From Alviniconcha marisindica (Eukaryota; Mollusca; Gastropoda; Provannidae), in NCBI GenBank assembly GCA_018857735.1, contig JABMCL010002109.1, positions 1,508,501 to 1,572,500 on the forward strand: DNA of 64,000 bases, read 5' to 3'. The notes under the pieces are model-generated. The model saw only the letters and a program-made list of their open reading frames with translations, did no database searches and was not told where the DNA came from. Numbering within the stretch: the first letter of the stretch is position 1; the number at the start of each line of letters is the position of its first letter. Positions 24,293 through 37,479 of the stretch are shown in pieces. The translations under genes and the position numbers were made by a program.

Positions 24293-25335
24293 TAAGATTG
24301 GTCTTACTCTTAGGAGTTTGACTAAACGTTTAAATGTGCCCCAACATAATATTTTCATTTTTATACTGAATGAAATGTGTGATCATGCCTGATATTTATT
24401 TGCTTTTTTTGACAATCTCATTTACATGCTGCTCAAATTTCAAGTCCTTACCAACTAAAACTCCTAGGTCCTTCTCTACTTCTATACACTCAAGCTTCCT
24501 GCAGTCCATAAACTATTTGTACTCTGTTTTATGCTTCCTTACATGTAAAACTTTACATTTATGATTTTATCATTATTAGATTTGAACTCTGTTTTATGCT
24601 TCCCTACATGTAAAACTTTACATTTATGATTTTATCATTATCAGATTTGAACTGCCAGTCCGTTGTCCGCTGCACCATCTGGTCTGTGCTGTTTTGCAGC
24701 AACATTCTGTGTTCATGAGACTGCATATAAATCACTGTAATAATCAGTATGGTACTTTAGTGTCATCTGCAAAAAAAGTGATGAAGCATTCTTCAATTTC
24801 AGCATATCATTAATAAACAAGTAATGTACTAATACTATGTAGGACCCAGAACACCACTCATCACTGCCATATCTTCTGAGCATTCACCACCAATGTTGAC
24901 ATATTGAGTCCTATGATCTGCAAAAAAAGTCTTCAATCCAGTCAAGGAGTTTGTTATGTGTACCTTTCAACTTTGTTATGTTTACCATAATCTTTCAACT
25001 TTGTTATGTGTACCATAACCATTCAACTTTGTCAGCAGTCTTCAGTGAGGGACCCTATCAAATGCTTTTTGCAGTACAAAGTTATCTAGACAATTTTTAC
25101 TTAAAAAAGAAAAAGAAACAAAAAAGCATAGTTCCTCTGTACTTGTTCAGTGATTGAGGTCAGTTAAGGCATCTTCATCTGTCTTGATATCAGACCGAAC
25201 AAGCCTTTAGATCTGGTTGTTGCCAGCCTTAATAAATACTGCATAACTAGTACATACCTAGCTGCACTTTCAACACTGAGGTCACTGCATGAGCGCAAAG
25301 GTGGAGAAAACATTATTTTTTCTCTTTTTTTTATG

Positions 25336-25399
<64 letters not shown>

Positions 25400-25602
25400 G
25401 ATGTACTATGAGGTGATTTGACCATTGATGTCTGTCCCTTTTTGTATATGTGTCATTGTGTGTGTGTGTCACTGTGTGTGTGTGTGTGTGTGTGCGTATG
25501 TGCACACTGGATTGTTTCAGTGTTTATTATAATAATCCATCAGACATGGACAGCAGGATCTTTATTCTGCATACTGTCCATATGTGGCCTTTTTGCATGC
25601 AT

Positions 25603-25653
<51 letters not shown>

Positions 25654-28600
25654 TATATACATACAGCTGTAACAGGGGACCTTGGTTTATATAAATTCAT
25701 GAGTATAGTTTCATCAGAAGCACTTTTGTAGAATCTGCACCAAATTTTGACTCATGGGGAATATTCTTACTATCTTAGGGTGGGCACAAAACATAGCATA
25801 TAACAGTCACCCATCATAGCATATAACAGTCACCCATCATGGTGACCACACTTCATCATGCTTAACTTCACTTGGCTTTCAAGAACAAATGCTCTTGCTC
25901 CGCACACTACTGACTCCCTTGTAAAATCAGTGAAGAACTTCTACTCAGATCTGGTGGAGTCCTGCCAGTTTGGGGAATCCTGCAGGAATAGGGCATCGTG
26001 GACAACATCAGACAGTGAATGGTGCATTACCCCATCTATGGGTAATATTGTAAAGGAAAATAAACCCTTCAGTGTTAGTACTGTTGCTGAATGCTTTTGA
26101 CAACTGCCACTGGGCTAGTAACAATTTCATACCAGCTTTGGCAACTTTGTTTGAAGCTGGTTCGTGGCATCGGCAGAACAGAGAAACTGAAACAGTGTCA
26201 TTGTCAGTAAAACTAAAAGTTGCGGTTGGTTTTTTGTTTGTTTGTGTTTGTTGTTGTTTTCGGGGGGGGGGGGTAAAGTTTTTTTCCAGGTGAGCGTAAT
26301 CATTTGTTATGATTGTTACAATGTTATTGTCTAACACATGGACGTGTGATGATGTGTGTGGTGATGTCTCGATCAGATTGTTCAATTTCTTTCTTTTTGA
26401 TTTCAGTTTGGGCGGTATACAGCCTTTATCACAGGACTGGTTTATGGATCTTCTCACCTTAGTAAGTACAGTTCACATCAGCTGGGTATGAATTCTTTTG
26501 TTAAACAGCAGCTGTGGCTTCATATACCACCAGTGGCCAATCCTTATTTTTGCATCAGTCTGGGATTTCAGTCATATATATATATCAATTATCATATGAT
26601 AATTAAACTCTTCCTTATTTCTTTTTCCCCTTCAGTTTGAATCATAGGTTAGTAGAAGAAGCCAATTTGAAAGGATGGGGGGAGAAAGCCAGTCACTAGT
26701 TTTGGGTATCACGATCAGTCTGTCATCTGCATATCTGCGACAGAATGACAAACGAATACAAAAACTTATCAAGTACATGTATGTGATGTCTACATTGACT
26801 GGACCAGGAGCATTAAAAGAAATTCTTTCAAACACTGAATTTGATAAAGTGGTCTTAATTTTTTTTCTTCTGTCTTCTCAGTTTTCCATTTTATATTTTT
26901 ATGGGAACTTTTCTTTCTTCTCAGTTTTATATTTTTATGGGAACTTTGCTACCTCATACACACAGACACACACACACACATTATATATACACACACACAG
27001 TATTTGCATGTGTGTGTGTGTGCATTTGTGTGATGTAGTAAAGTTCTCATATTTTGTCATGATCATAGTTATTTTTTCCATGGTTATAGTTCGTAAACGT
27101 CATTGTATTTTTTTGTTACCATTTATCAGTTTTAAAACATTTGAAATTAATTAGCATGTGTAACTGGAAGGTTTGAATATAATACTACATGCAGTCGAAA
27201 GGCAAATTTCTATGTCTACACACATAATACTAATACTGTAATACTAATAGACAGTAAAGATTCTGTGTTAAGTTTCAAAGGTCTGTATTTCCGCATTAAT
27301 TTCAACAGGAGTGGGCTGAGCATTTGTTCTTGCATTGTAGTATTTTTATTACATTGTAGTCAACTTGTACAGTGTGCATTATATGTGTGTATGTACATGG
27401 GCAGCTGTGTGGGTTATACACGTGCATGCATGTGTATGTCACTGTAATCTGCCATCTGGTATTATACAATTGCAAAGTCATAATAACAATTGTGACTGTA
27501 CACTAAATGCATGTGGCTGTCAGTCTGAGTCATTTTAAGACATGGTTTATATGTTGGTTATTTAGAATCCTTGAAGAAAAAGGAGGAAGTTATCCAGCAG
27601 CATGAAAACAAACTGAGAGCAGTCCGAGATGCCAAGTTACGGGCAGAGAAGGAGAGATTGACTGCAGGTATGGTGTTTTTTTTGGTTTATGTTGTTTTCG
27701 GCTGGTATGTTCATCCATGAATCTGTCTGGCTGTGAGGCTGCCCATGGTAAAAATTGACACCAGCTTTCTCTTGGCGACTACATAGAAAAGCTCTTTCAG
27801 TCTTTCCACAGTAATCACCCTTTGTTATGCTCAGCTATTTCACACACACACTCACACCCAGTTAGTTTTTTTAAGGTCACTATATACTGACTCTGGACAT
27901 GGGCCATTAACAATGACTGACTTGAACTAACTTGCCATATCCCACTTCTGAACATTTTTTATATAGTCTCCAGGAGAAAGACAATGTTCAATTTTTTCTC
28001 CCAGAAATAAATTTATCCATGTAAGAACTATCAGGGTCATGCGCTGGTCACTCTGATTGGGTTGGTGGTTTTGATTCAGTTTTGCATACATGTATACAGA
28101 ATGTAAATTCATCTGAGGTAGGGCAGCAAGGTGTTTGTACACAGCAAATTTATTTGAATATTAAAATGTAGCCATCTTAATCAGTTAATGCATGGAGGAA
28201 AGCATGGCCTTTGGAGGTTTGAACACCTAAAGTACATTTTTGAAGCAAAGAGCACATCGACCAATTCCATGGGGTTTTTTAACACTTGGTCTGCTTGCAT
28301 AGATTTTCAATATCAGTAGTGCAAACATGATGCTAGATGGGGAACTCACCCGCTGATCTGAGAAATGCCCCCTTGCTTACCTGCTTCAGATCTCAACTGA
28401 AAACTCAGCTGTGCAGTCTAGCTTTGAACTGTGTTTATGTGCTGTATGTTTTGGTTTGTTTTTCAGTGGGTGGTTGTGTACATTTTTACTGCCTTTTTAC
28501 TGATTCTGTCCCTTTTTGTCCTATTTAATCAGTATTACAACAAGCTATACTGCTTGACTACTCACCAGCCTGTGAGTGGGTGTGCAGTTTGTCAGTCACA

Positions 28601-29280
28601 ATGTCAGTCTGTGATTATGTATAGGACCTTTATTTTATGTCTGCAGGGGGGTTGGTTGTTAGGATTAATGAATGTTTCAGAGGGTGTATTGTAAGGTATG
28701 TTGAACCTGAATATTTAGGGAATTGTGCCATACAGTATTATTATTAGTATCATTGTCATGGGGTTGCTGCAACTTAACGCTGTGCTGTAAACAAAATACA
28801 TATTGCTACAGAACAAAGTTAAAGAGCGCTTGTGAAGATGAATAAGTATGTGTACCTGTGTGTTGGAGAGAGCGTGTCCAAAAGTTTGCAGGTGCACCAG
28901 ATGAACTGGACTGTCCAAGAAAACTGCTCCGATTAAGTGCAAACGGTAGTGTAAGCCACTGGGCTTTAGTCTTTTTGTAGTTCAGTAATGTGAGAATCTT
29001 TCATTTTTCCACATTGTGAGATTATCCACTCAGGCAGGTCTAAGAGAAAAGCAGTGCAACTCCCAGTGGGAGCCCGAGTCTCTGCATGCGTATGACTGCG
29101 TGTGCATGTTACCATGTTTCCGTGTACTTGCTGCTGTTAAGATTTCTGCTACTTACATGTTTTACTCTGCTTTTCTAATCTGTTATACAATGCTGGTCTG
29201 AAATGTTTTCTTTTTTTCTCTCTGTTGCAGCCGAGATGAATGCACTGGGGAAAGAATGTGGCGTGGAGAACAAACTATAG
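22754..29280 (+). CDS. ATP5ME: ATP synthase membrane subunit e (F1Fo, mitochondrial)
   Basis: Small inner-membrane subunit of the Fo sector that helps F-type ATP synthase dimerise and shape cristae. Exons: 22754-22795, 26407-26461, 27566-27667, 29231-29280. All introns are GT-AG and phases join cleanly to an 82-residue protein (human 69). The N-terminus MATLAPRQVSPLIRFGRY matches the family pattern QVSPLIKLGRY. One membrane helix follows (TAFITGLVYGSSHL) with the conserved GxxxG motif (GLVYG). The rest is a charged helix rich in K/E/R (SLKKKEEVIQQHENKL and on), then ECGVENKL before TAG. The start ATG lies in ATCATGG. Intron 1 (3.6 kb) is stuffed with a MITE and a LINE remnant. The gene sits head to head with GPAT. 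Exon 1 is only 42 bp, so it is easily missed by ORF finders. Confidence 0.93.
23118..23528. mobile_element. MITE-like element with 35-bp inverted ends
   Basis: Left end TTCCAGGAACATTTTAAACG followed by CCATTTTGGGTCACA; the right end on the opposite strand reads TTACAGGAGTATTTTTAACA followed by the same 15 bases. The interior (about 410 bp) is AT-rich and non-coding. A single related end (GCCGTTTTGGGTCACA) is seen near 36811. It lies in ATP5ME intron 1. Confidence 0.6.
24075..24115 (-). repeat. Short dispersed repeat copy
   Basis: Reverse-strand copy of the ACTTGGT..ACGCCCAGTCAACC motif, here inserted into the LINE remnant, so it arrived after that element. Confidence 0.55.
24164..24290. repeat. 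(TA)n microsatellites
   Basis: Two TA tracts (about 24164-24221 and 24260-24290) inside the LINE remnant. TA-rich ends of this kind are frequent LINE or SINE insertion scars. Confidence 0.9.
25338..25396. repeat. (AT)n microsatellite
   Basis: About 29 AT units in ATP5ME intron 1. Another (AT)n tract lies at about 25606-25650 and a (GT)n tract at 25456-25496. Confidence 0.95.
28330..28720 (+). mobile_element. LINE 3' end (CR1/L2 group)
   Basis: The plus strand reads SPADLRNAPLLTCFRSQLKT then QLCSLAL, the typical last segment of CR1/L2-type reverse transcriptases, followed by an AT-rich 3' tail. It lies in the last ATP5ME intron. No upstream part is recognised, as expected for 5'-truncated insertion. 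Confidence 0.65.
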
Positions 29281-29421
29281 TTTTTCTGCTTCAGCTTAGT
29301 AACTTGTGGTTTGTTCAACATAGTGACTTGTGACTTGAAAGGTGTGCAAATGATTCATAGATAGAGAACTGGAACTTTGATTGTCATCATGTAAAATTGT
29401 TTGTCAGACTCGGAGTTTAAA

Positions 29422-29427
29422 AATAAA
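29422..29427 (+). terminator. Polyadenylation signal AATAAA of ATP5ME
   Basis: AATAAA lies 142 bp past the ATP5ME stop codon in otherwise unremarkable 3' UTR. Confidence 0.65.
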
Positions 29428-30604
29428 TTTAGTTCAAAATATATTGGCTTGTGTGTTTGTGAGTATGCAAAACAAATTTGTGTGTGTGCATGCATGGGGT
29501 TTCTGTGCTCTGGAACCCCCTTAAAGTTTAAACAGCTTTATAAATAGCATGGAGGACTAAGTGAACTAGTTGCTCAAACCTTTGAGTAGTGAGCATCACA
29601 AATTTGCTTTAAAAAAAAATAAAAAAAATTGAAGATTGCAGGAAAAAAATATTAAAGAAGCTAGCCTTCTCAAAACACGTTTCTCCAACAGGTAAGAGAT
29701 TGAATAAAACAAATCAAAGAATTTGTTTAAAAAATGATTGCTCAGTTTTGTATTCAGCTTTAAATTTGTGCTTTGCATGTAAGAATTCCTGGGACTGACT
29801 GCACACAACAATGGCAGGTGTCCTAGTTCACCCATGTTGTCCTCACCACCCCTTTGACGTGGGGCATGAAAGGTGCATGCTCACATGGTGTTTTCTGCAT
29901 CCAGTCCAGGTAATTATCCCAGATGCAAGCAGTATTCTTAATTAAAAAAGAGTGGCACATTTTAAAACAAACTCTTCAATATCAAGCTCTTATTTTGGTA
30001 CCTGTTGAAAAAATGCCAGCCTTTTTGGACAAAAACATAGTTTGAGAAGGCTTATTCCTTTAACCCTCTTTCACTTGCATATTAATATATATATATATAC
30101 CTGTTCACAAAGCAAGATAGTTATGTATCTAGAGATGTTGGTCAGTGATCACATAGTCACTCCAGAAATGTCCCCTTCTCCAGCTAGTAAGACCAGGTGT
30201 ATGGCTGACCGACTGGCTGCAGGCAAGAGCTTGCAAAGACAGCCACATACATCCTCAGAACTAAACTGATGTGAAAGTGTAGCTGTATACACAAGGCAGG
30301 TCTCTTAGCTTCAGGCCTCCAGTTCTGAGTTTGCTACATGAGCCTTTTATCAATAAGCTGTTCAGTATGTATACATGTACAACTGAAGTATTATATCAAG
30401 GTTAACCTGTGTTAAATGAACTGTGGCTGTATTAATGTACATCACTCATACACCACATGTTAACACAAGTAAGCTGTTGTACATTATAATTGAGGTTTAT
30501 ATGTGGAGAGCAAATTCAGTACATGTATAATACATGTGCATCACAGGCCATGATAATAAATCAATGAACACAAGGCAGTTCACAGGCTAATCACAGGCTA
30601 TCAC
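29428..30604. other. Intergenic space between convergent ATP5ME and PGAM
   Basis: AT-rich DNA between two convergent genes. I see no gene or recognisable mobile element; a short (AT)n run lies near 30084-30100. Confidence 0.4.
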
Positions 30605-30610
30605 TTTATT
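30605..30610 (-). terminator. Polyadenylation signal AATAAA of the PGAM gene
   Basis: TTTATT on the plus strand reads AATAAA on the minus strand, about 960 bp beyond the PGAM stop codon. It would give a 3' UTR of about 0.97 kb. Other signals nearer the stop are possible. Confidence 0.45.
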
Positions 30611-31568
30611 CATAAATAAATTAAAACAAAATTCTCCCAGATACAACTAGGGTTTGCAAAAAACACTACAGCAAAGCCAACTTGATTAAAGTTGAGAGTT
30701 TATATATAACATAAGTACATTCACAGTAATAGGTTGAACTGATTCTTTGCATTTCTGTAGAAAGTAAAACCAAAAACAAAAAAAACACTTACCAAATATG
30801 TGTAAATATTTTCATGATAGTAATTTAACAGATCACTGAGACAAGTCAGTATTACAACTGAAACTGACCAGTGAAAGAATGTAAATCAATGGACATGCTG
30901 TATGTTTTTAAAAATCTCCAATGGTTATTAGCAGTTTTTCCAGAGCAAATACAAAACATTTTATTTTTTTTAAGAGAGAGAGAATGCCCTGATAGTTGCA
31001 AGACTCCTGGTTTGTGGTACAATCCAAAAGATGGAGCAAGCTGAAGAAGATATTTCAAAAAAAATAATTAATGACTGTATTTGCTCGGCAAAAACTGGAG
31101 CTGGTCTGCTTTATTAATGATTAAATAGGCAACGATCTGTGCATTATCACACAACTGTAAAGTCACCGTGCAACTGCAAAAAAGTTCTTGGCCACTGTTT
31201 TTACTTCCGTGGAAAGCAACCACACGTCTTAGGAGGAGCCACAGGTCCTGCGCTGTCCACAGAATAAGATTTCAAGACAGCATATTTCCAGCAACAAAGA
31301 ATAATACATTTTCTTTGGGTAGCTGCTAACTTGCACTTCACAAACGGGCACAAACAGATCAGGGGACATGCGAGGAAAAACACTGAAAAGGAATTATGAA
31401 AATGTCTTTGTAAGTTTCACTCCATGGAAAATCAACTCTTCTAAATGCTGATACACCTACAACGAAAAGACAGGGGAGGGTGATACTGGAAGGGTCATGT
31501 GTAGAGCAATTCTATTGATAATAACCTGACAAACCGACACCGAGAGATTCATAGCTCATAGCTACCTC

Positions 31569-33934
31569 TTACTTAGCCTTTCCTTGGTTGGCTACTTTAG
31601 CTTCAGCAGCCTTCACTTCCTCCTCAGTTGCCAGGTAGTAGTGCTTGATGGGTTTCAGATTTTCATTCAGTTCGTACACCAGGGGGATGCCTGCAACGGT
31701 TGGAACCATGAGAGATCTTCAGGGCATTGAAACAAAAACACCACAGTGTGCAGGGGTTTGAAACAAAAATCACCACAGTGAGCAGAAACAGTACAAAACT
31801 TGACCACCTAGAAGGGCAAATGCTCAGCTGACTTGCATTCAAAAATGGTAATGTGCAATTTTTCATTTTCAAATTCCAGTGATCCAAGAAAATGGTTCAA
31901 GGTCACTGAAATAGGTGAGGACAAGTGAAGCTCACTATAGTCATCAAAGTCTGAGCTGTTTTGCCTAAATGTGCTACAGAAAAGATGAAAAGGCTGACCT
32001 TATTTCATATTTGACCAAGCTAAACAGCTGACTTAGCATCACAAGCTGATATGTACCTGGGTCGCAGTGTTCTGGTTTTTGCCATGCATGGGTGGACAGT
32101 TGGCCCACTAAACATAGACTTGCACAACCCACCAAACATTGACTTGCACAACATCCTTACATGACCCAATAATATAAAAACAAATGTACATGATTCAAAC
32201 TTAAACAAAGACGTAAATATGTTTTCGTTTACGTTGTTCTTACTAAATTTAACATGCTTACGAAGGATGGTCCTCAAGTTTTATTTTACCTGTGGGGATG
32301 TTGAGTCCCATGATGTCAGCATCACTCATGTCATCCAGATACTTGACAAGGGCCCTCAGACTGTTGCCATGGGCTGCGATGATCACCTTCTTTCCCTCCT
32401 ACACACATAGCAATGACACTGGTTTTACTTTGACTCCATGTGGACAAAATGCACAGTCTTTGCACACCCAATCATGCACACACACACACACTTGCATACA
32501 CTTTATGCCCAAAGATGGGATTTATATTCAAAATTATTTCTCAGGACTAAGCACATTACCAGCAAAAGAACTACTTCACTTCACACACACAAATTAGTAA
32601 AGATCAGGCATGTTAGCAGCCAAAAATAATTCTTCTCAGAACATTTTTGAAGTATGTATTCTGAGCAAAATGTGAGATGAACTGTGCACAGACTTACCAC
32701 TCCTTTGAACTTCAAGGTACACAGATATGTTCTGTCATAAAAAGTCCCAGTGGTTAAAAAAAAAAATCTTTAGAAAAAGCCTGATTGAGACACATGGCCG
32801 CCAGCCCACCAGAAATGTCCTGTCAAAGCAAGGTCCTCACAGCCGCTTCCCTTATATATATATGTGTGTCCATATGGACCCTTGCGTACATGTTACTTTG
32901 CAGAGCTCTGTGACAACAAACTTCACCAAATTGCCAGGGTTTCTTCCGCACCATTAAAAAAAATAAAAAATCTTCCTGCACAATTTTAAAAAATAAAATC
33001 CAAGTGGTTTTGCTAAATCAGAATTTCAACTCTACAAAAAAATCTGCCAAATCATAAGAAAGTGACTTCCCTGAAAGATACAACTTTGAGAACTGACACT
33101 TGTCTTCAGTCCTTACCTTGAGCTCAGGTACAATGGCATCACTCCAGTATGGCAGCACCCGAGCGACTGTATCTTTCAAACACTCGCAGGCTGGAATAAC
33201 TTTGGGGTCTAATTTCTGCAATATATTATCATGCATTATTATTATGCACTAGTGGTAGTACTGAGTTCAAAGAACGTAATGATCTTCCAGAGTTAAGCTT
33301 TTTTTTGTGTTTATTACCCTGAGTAATGGTCATTCTGTTTACTTTAATTATTTTACAATCCTTTAAAAAAAATCTATTATGGTTCCTTTTCTTTTAAAAT
33401 AAGTTTTTATTTTGCGAAAGTAACACAATACATAATCCTTTTTTTTAATTACCCATATATACATATATATATATATTATATAATCCTTTAAAAAAATCTG
33501 TTATGATTCCTTTTCTTTTGAAACAAGTTTTTATTTTGCTGTGTGTGAAAGGCAAAAAACTAAAACAAACATAAAGTATAACACAAACCATTCGTCTATA
33601 AACCCCTTGCTACCTGTGGTGATGTACAATGATACTATGAACTCACAGCATACTTGGGGTCTTTGCCAGACCACTCTGCATCGCTGGGTGTCAGGGCAGG
33701 TGGTGGTACATCATATGAACGCCTCCAGATCTGGAACCAGCATCAATCCACCTTACAAAGACCCTTAGCAAGACTTCTTTTTTAAAAACTTCTTCCCCCC
33801 TCTAATTCCTGCAGTTATTCACTTCATGCTCCATGAGTAAATAAGTTAGAAGTTTATAGCAGAAGTGCCATCATAATATATATATATATATATAGAAGGC
33901 ACCGATAGTGAGTATGCATATATATTAATAACAT

Positions 33935-33970
<36 letters not shown>

Positions 33971-35885
33971 ATGTTATCATGCATGCTCACTATCCATACC
34001 TTTACACCAGACTGTTCTGCAAGCAAGGACAAAAAATAAAAAGTTGCTTCAGCCGGCCTAAAGTACAATTCTGTATCAGTGTGTGTGTGTAAACACGTGC
34101 ATGTGTGTTTGTGTTTATATATACTGGGGTGGGGGGGGGGGGGGGGGGGGGGTAACTGATGATAAATTAGTGTATGTTTTATGTTAATATTGTGTGTTCT
34201 AATGTTGGTTGTTTTTAAGTCGAGTATGAAATGTACATGCCTAGAGCTCATACAAAAAGGGCACTCTAAGTTAGACTCTAAGGGAGCCCACTATTATTAT
34301 TATTATTATTGCTAAAATTAGTAAAAAAGAAAAAGAAAAGAAAAAGTGGGATTATTGCTTTAAATAATTAACTTGGGTCAAGCATCCTGTTATCTCACTT
34401 TATTTATGTATTTGCAATCTGTAAGTGTAATATAACTGCTGTACTTTTTCAAATGGGACACCTTAAATATGATCACAGACACACACATTAGCATGAGCCG
34501 GTTTGGCCTAGCGGTAAGGCGTTAGGCTGGTAGCGGAAGGACCTCGGTTCGATAACGCTTCGGCTCTCCTTTCTCTTCAAAAAGGTGGTGGTTTGTGGAC
34601 GCTGTCTTGTGACTTTGTCCATCACTTCCTACTGAAACATTAAAATGGCTCTCACCGCCCATCTTAATGCAGGAATCATTCTGGTGGTGAGAGTGTAGCA
34701 ATAGGTATATAATATCCCTCTCCCCCCACCTCCATACCCCCTTCCCCCCATCCCTAATAAGCCGTACGGTTTCTGTGGACGTTAAGCACCATGTTTACTT
34801 ACACACATTAGTAAAGGACCCCCCACCCCCACCCCATATAAGAGAGCAGACGCTAAAGGCAACTCAAGGATTGTTGGAAATGTTACTTGATTTATTAAAT
34901 AATGTACTGTTATGTATTTATTAGAGAGAGGGAGAACTTACAAGTATATTTTTTTTAAATAATAATAATAATAATAACACAATATATTATAACTCATTAA
35001 CTGCTCAGTTAGAGAATGCTGCTAACCTTCACTTGCTCCTCGCCATGCTTGGCAGCTGTCTCAGATTTGTTCAAGCCTTGCAGACCTCCATAATGTCTCT
35101 CATTCAGTCGCCAGCTGCGGTATACAGGTATCCAGTGCATGTCTGTTCCTTCTTGGATCAAATACAATGTCTTGATGGCACGCTTCAGAACGCTTGTGAA
35201 GGCAACATCAAAGGTGAACCCTTTCTTTTTGATTAACTGAAACAGCATTTTACAACAGTACGTCAGTAACATCTGGCAACGATTTGAATGAGAGAAGAAA
35301 AAAAATCTATGCACATGCACACATTTCATATCTTCCATTCAGACTAATCCTGGAAACAAAATGGACTGGTAAGTGTTATCAAATGCCAACAACAAAACTG
35401 ATGCTCACGTTTCTTTGAGAAACGCTCTCTCGTGCAGAATCATTTGCTTTGATGGCATAAAGGTTTAATTTTTATGGGGGTCCAAAGTGAAGAAGCATGA
35501 ACAGCCATATCGATAGGAATTAGGTTATAAATCATAAATGTCCTGTTGTGAACAGGTCTCCCCTTTTTTCTTTTTTTTTGCTGTACTTATGGTAAGGAAA
35601 TAAACAAGGAAATAAACAAGCAAAATCAGCTTTCTGTCCCCGTCCCCAAAACAGCTTTCTTGTACAATTTTAGTCCTTTAAGTTACTAGAGAGTAAGTAT
35701 TAGTAATCCTGCAAAATACGGTGAACAGATCTAGATTCTATTCCGAGTCTACCTACCTCGGCAGCATATTTTGCTTCTTTGATTCCAGTTTCAGATAAAT
35801 CAGCATCGTGCCATCCACAGAACAAGTTCTTTTGGTTCCATTCACTCTCCCCGTGCCTGACAAGTATGAGTGTGTACTTCGCCAT
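31569..35885 (-). CDS. PGAM: Phosphoglycerate mutase, 2,3-BPG-dependent (glycolysis)
   Basis: Cytosolic enzyme interconverting 3- and 2-phosphoglycerate. Exons in transcription order: 35885-35757, 35236-35027, 33730-33647, 33215-33117, 32398-32290, 31690-31569. All junctions are GT-AG with matching phases, giving 250 aa (human PGAM1 has 254). The catalytic set is complete: phospho-acceptor H11 in [11 protein letters not shown]62 in [12 protein letters not shown]89 in [11 protein letters not shown], and H184 in AAHGNSLR. The YDVPPP block and the C-terminal [10 protein letters not shown] tail, which closes over the active site in this family, are present. Start: GTCATGG. An in-frame upstream ATG would add about 20 residues not found in the family, so I prefer 35885. 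A possible 5' UTR acceptor lies near 35996. The middle region ([18 protein letters not shown]) is shorter than in vertebrates. It lies head to head with protrudin. Confidence 0.96.
33937..34155. repeat. (AT)n and poly-G tracts in PGAM intron 2
   Basis: (AT)n at about 33939-33968, and a run of 22 G near 34131-34152 with G-quadruplex potential. Confidence 0.85.
34494..34800 (+). mobile_element. tRNA-derived SINE, family A, copy 1
   Basis: The head GCCGGTTTGGCCTAGCGGTA with a downstream GGTTCGATAAC resembles Pol III A and B boxes of a tRNA-Ser/Leu type. The body (ATTAAAATGGCTCTCA, GGTATATAATATCCCTC) and tail (CGGTTTCTGTGGACGTTAAG) match the copies near 46.8 kb and 63.3 kb. It lies in a PGAM intron. 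Confidence 0.85.
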
Positions 35886-37479
35886 GACTGTCCAAGAATG
35901 AAATCGAAGATGTAAGTTCGATGCTTGCAGTCCACAGGAAGACAACCAACGACCTCCAGCTGCCGGCGAGACGACCTTGGCCTTGGCAGTATGACTGTAA
36001 GGGAAATAACTCTTTAAACCACAACATTAAACAGACATAGTTTCTTCCCTTGATGTCAACATACGGCTTAATTTCCGTTTTAATTTAACACGTCGCCGTG
36101 CATCCTGATGACGAAGACGAATAAAACAGGGTGATGAACTATGGCCTAGAGGGGATCTTATTTGTGCATTTTTGTTGCTGTTTGATAACCTGCAGCTTGA
36201 CAGAATATTTAAAACACAACAGTGTGTCAGAATTATCTCCCTCGTTTCCACAGAGGCCGCTAGTCTATCAGTACACAAGCACCTGTTAGCCAGCAGGAAG
36301 AAGCTTGGAAGAACCGAGTTTTCTCTCGGTTTCTTCGATCATTTTCAACGGGATCTCAACTATGAGTACTTCTGCATAATATTATTATATCTACAATCCA
36401 GACAAGGCGATAGACTCTTGTTTCTATGGTAAGTAACGACTTAATTAGTTACCTTCACTTTCCGTCTGCTCCGACTATGATTACATTTTTGTTCATGCCT
36501 AAGTACTGCTTTGCAGTAATATTGTGTGTTTTTGTTTATTTTCTGATTGATTAGTGGTGATAGACTGTATTATGTGTGGGTAATAGACTTTATTATGTGT
36601 GCATTAAGAACGGTAGATCGAAAACATGTGAAAAATGAGACGTACAGCCATTTGTACTGTTACTTTAAAATAAAATAAAAGTTAATTAGAACATTGATAG
36701 GGATAGATCTAAGGTAAGTGCCATACTAATTAACAGTTTTCTAAGAAATGGAAAAAGCCAAATTGGTAATACTGAAGAAGACGATCAGAAATTCATGGGA
36801 AATTGTAAACGCCGTTTTGGGTCACAAATATCAGAACCGCTGGCACTGAGCAGCTATTTGTGTGTGCACAGAAGATGTTCACTGAACATTCCAAGATGTG
36901 TGTGTAGGTGTGTGAGTGCATGTGCTGCACAAGTCCAATAAAGGACTGCAGCTCAGGTTATACTGCATGCTGATAAATAAACTGGTTCCTTTTCAGACAT
37001 TTTCACCTGATGCACTGACTCTTAGTTCCCATACACAGATAAAGCCAAAGTTATAAAGAAAGAAAAGGGTGAGCCACTGTTTTCAACAAACAGCAGCTGC
37101 TTCTTACCTCTTGGTGATCACAGTAGCACAACTGATTTCTTTTTATTTAGTAAAGGGCCCTATTACTATATTAGTATTAGTATTAATTACTATTACTGAT
37201 GCTTTTTGTAGTTTAGTTTGATTTGCTTTGGTTTTGTGTGTGTGTTGTTGGTGGTGGTGATGGTTTGTTTGTTTGTTTACAAGTGGTTTTTGTTGTTGTT
37301 TGTTTTGGTCAAAGTCACAGCCAAGCTATCACTGTATCAGTAGCTGCACATGCAATATATATTCACTTTTTCTCAAACCATACACATAGTTAAATTTTGA
37401 AACAGAAATTTCTCTGCACAAAGGTTTCATCCTGTTTCTTTGCAGATAAGAAGCCTTCAGCTGTGTGGCAGACGTTACA
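35886..37479. promoter_or_regulatory. Head-to-head promoter region of PGAM and ZFYVE27
   Basis: The two start codons are 1.6 kb apart on opposite strands. On the plus side a strong donor (CTATG|GTAAGT) at 36429 and an acceptor (TTTGCAG) at 37445 suggest a non-coding first exon of ZFYVE27 ending at 36429. Joining them would place an ATG at the junction and open a short upstream frame that overlaps the main start. A lone MITE end lies near 36790-36830. Confidence 0.4.

Larger units (their letters stand above)
23658..25110 (-). mobile_element. Decayed Jockey/CR1-like LINE, reverse transcriptase part
   Basis: Minus-strand pieces in order: KAFDRVPH near 25060, SGVLGPT near 24850, FINDMLKLKNAS then FADD (the RT active-site block, with a shift) near 24770-24820, EKDLGVLVGKDLKF and EQHVNEIV near 24390-24480, and the C-terminal block RGYPFKLSKK with LNSFKNFLDQNW near 23670-23850. 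Stops, frameshifts and (TA)n insertions break it. The element is dead and lies antisense within ATP5ME intron 1. Confidence 0.75.

Noticed and set aside
26675..27154. 159-codon plus-strand open frame in ATP5ME intron 2
   Set aside because: No recognisable domain; its second half is T-rich and CA-repeat DNA. It lies between well-supported ATP5ME exons whose phases join without it.
34494..34570. Candidate tRNA gene
   Set aside because: It has A and B boxes, but the same head is followed by a shared body in three copies, so it is a SINE head. The cloverleaf is also degraded.
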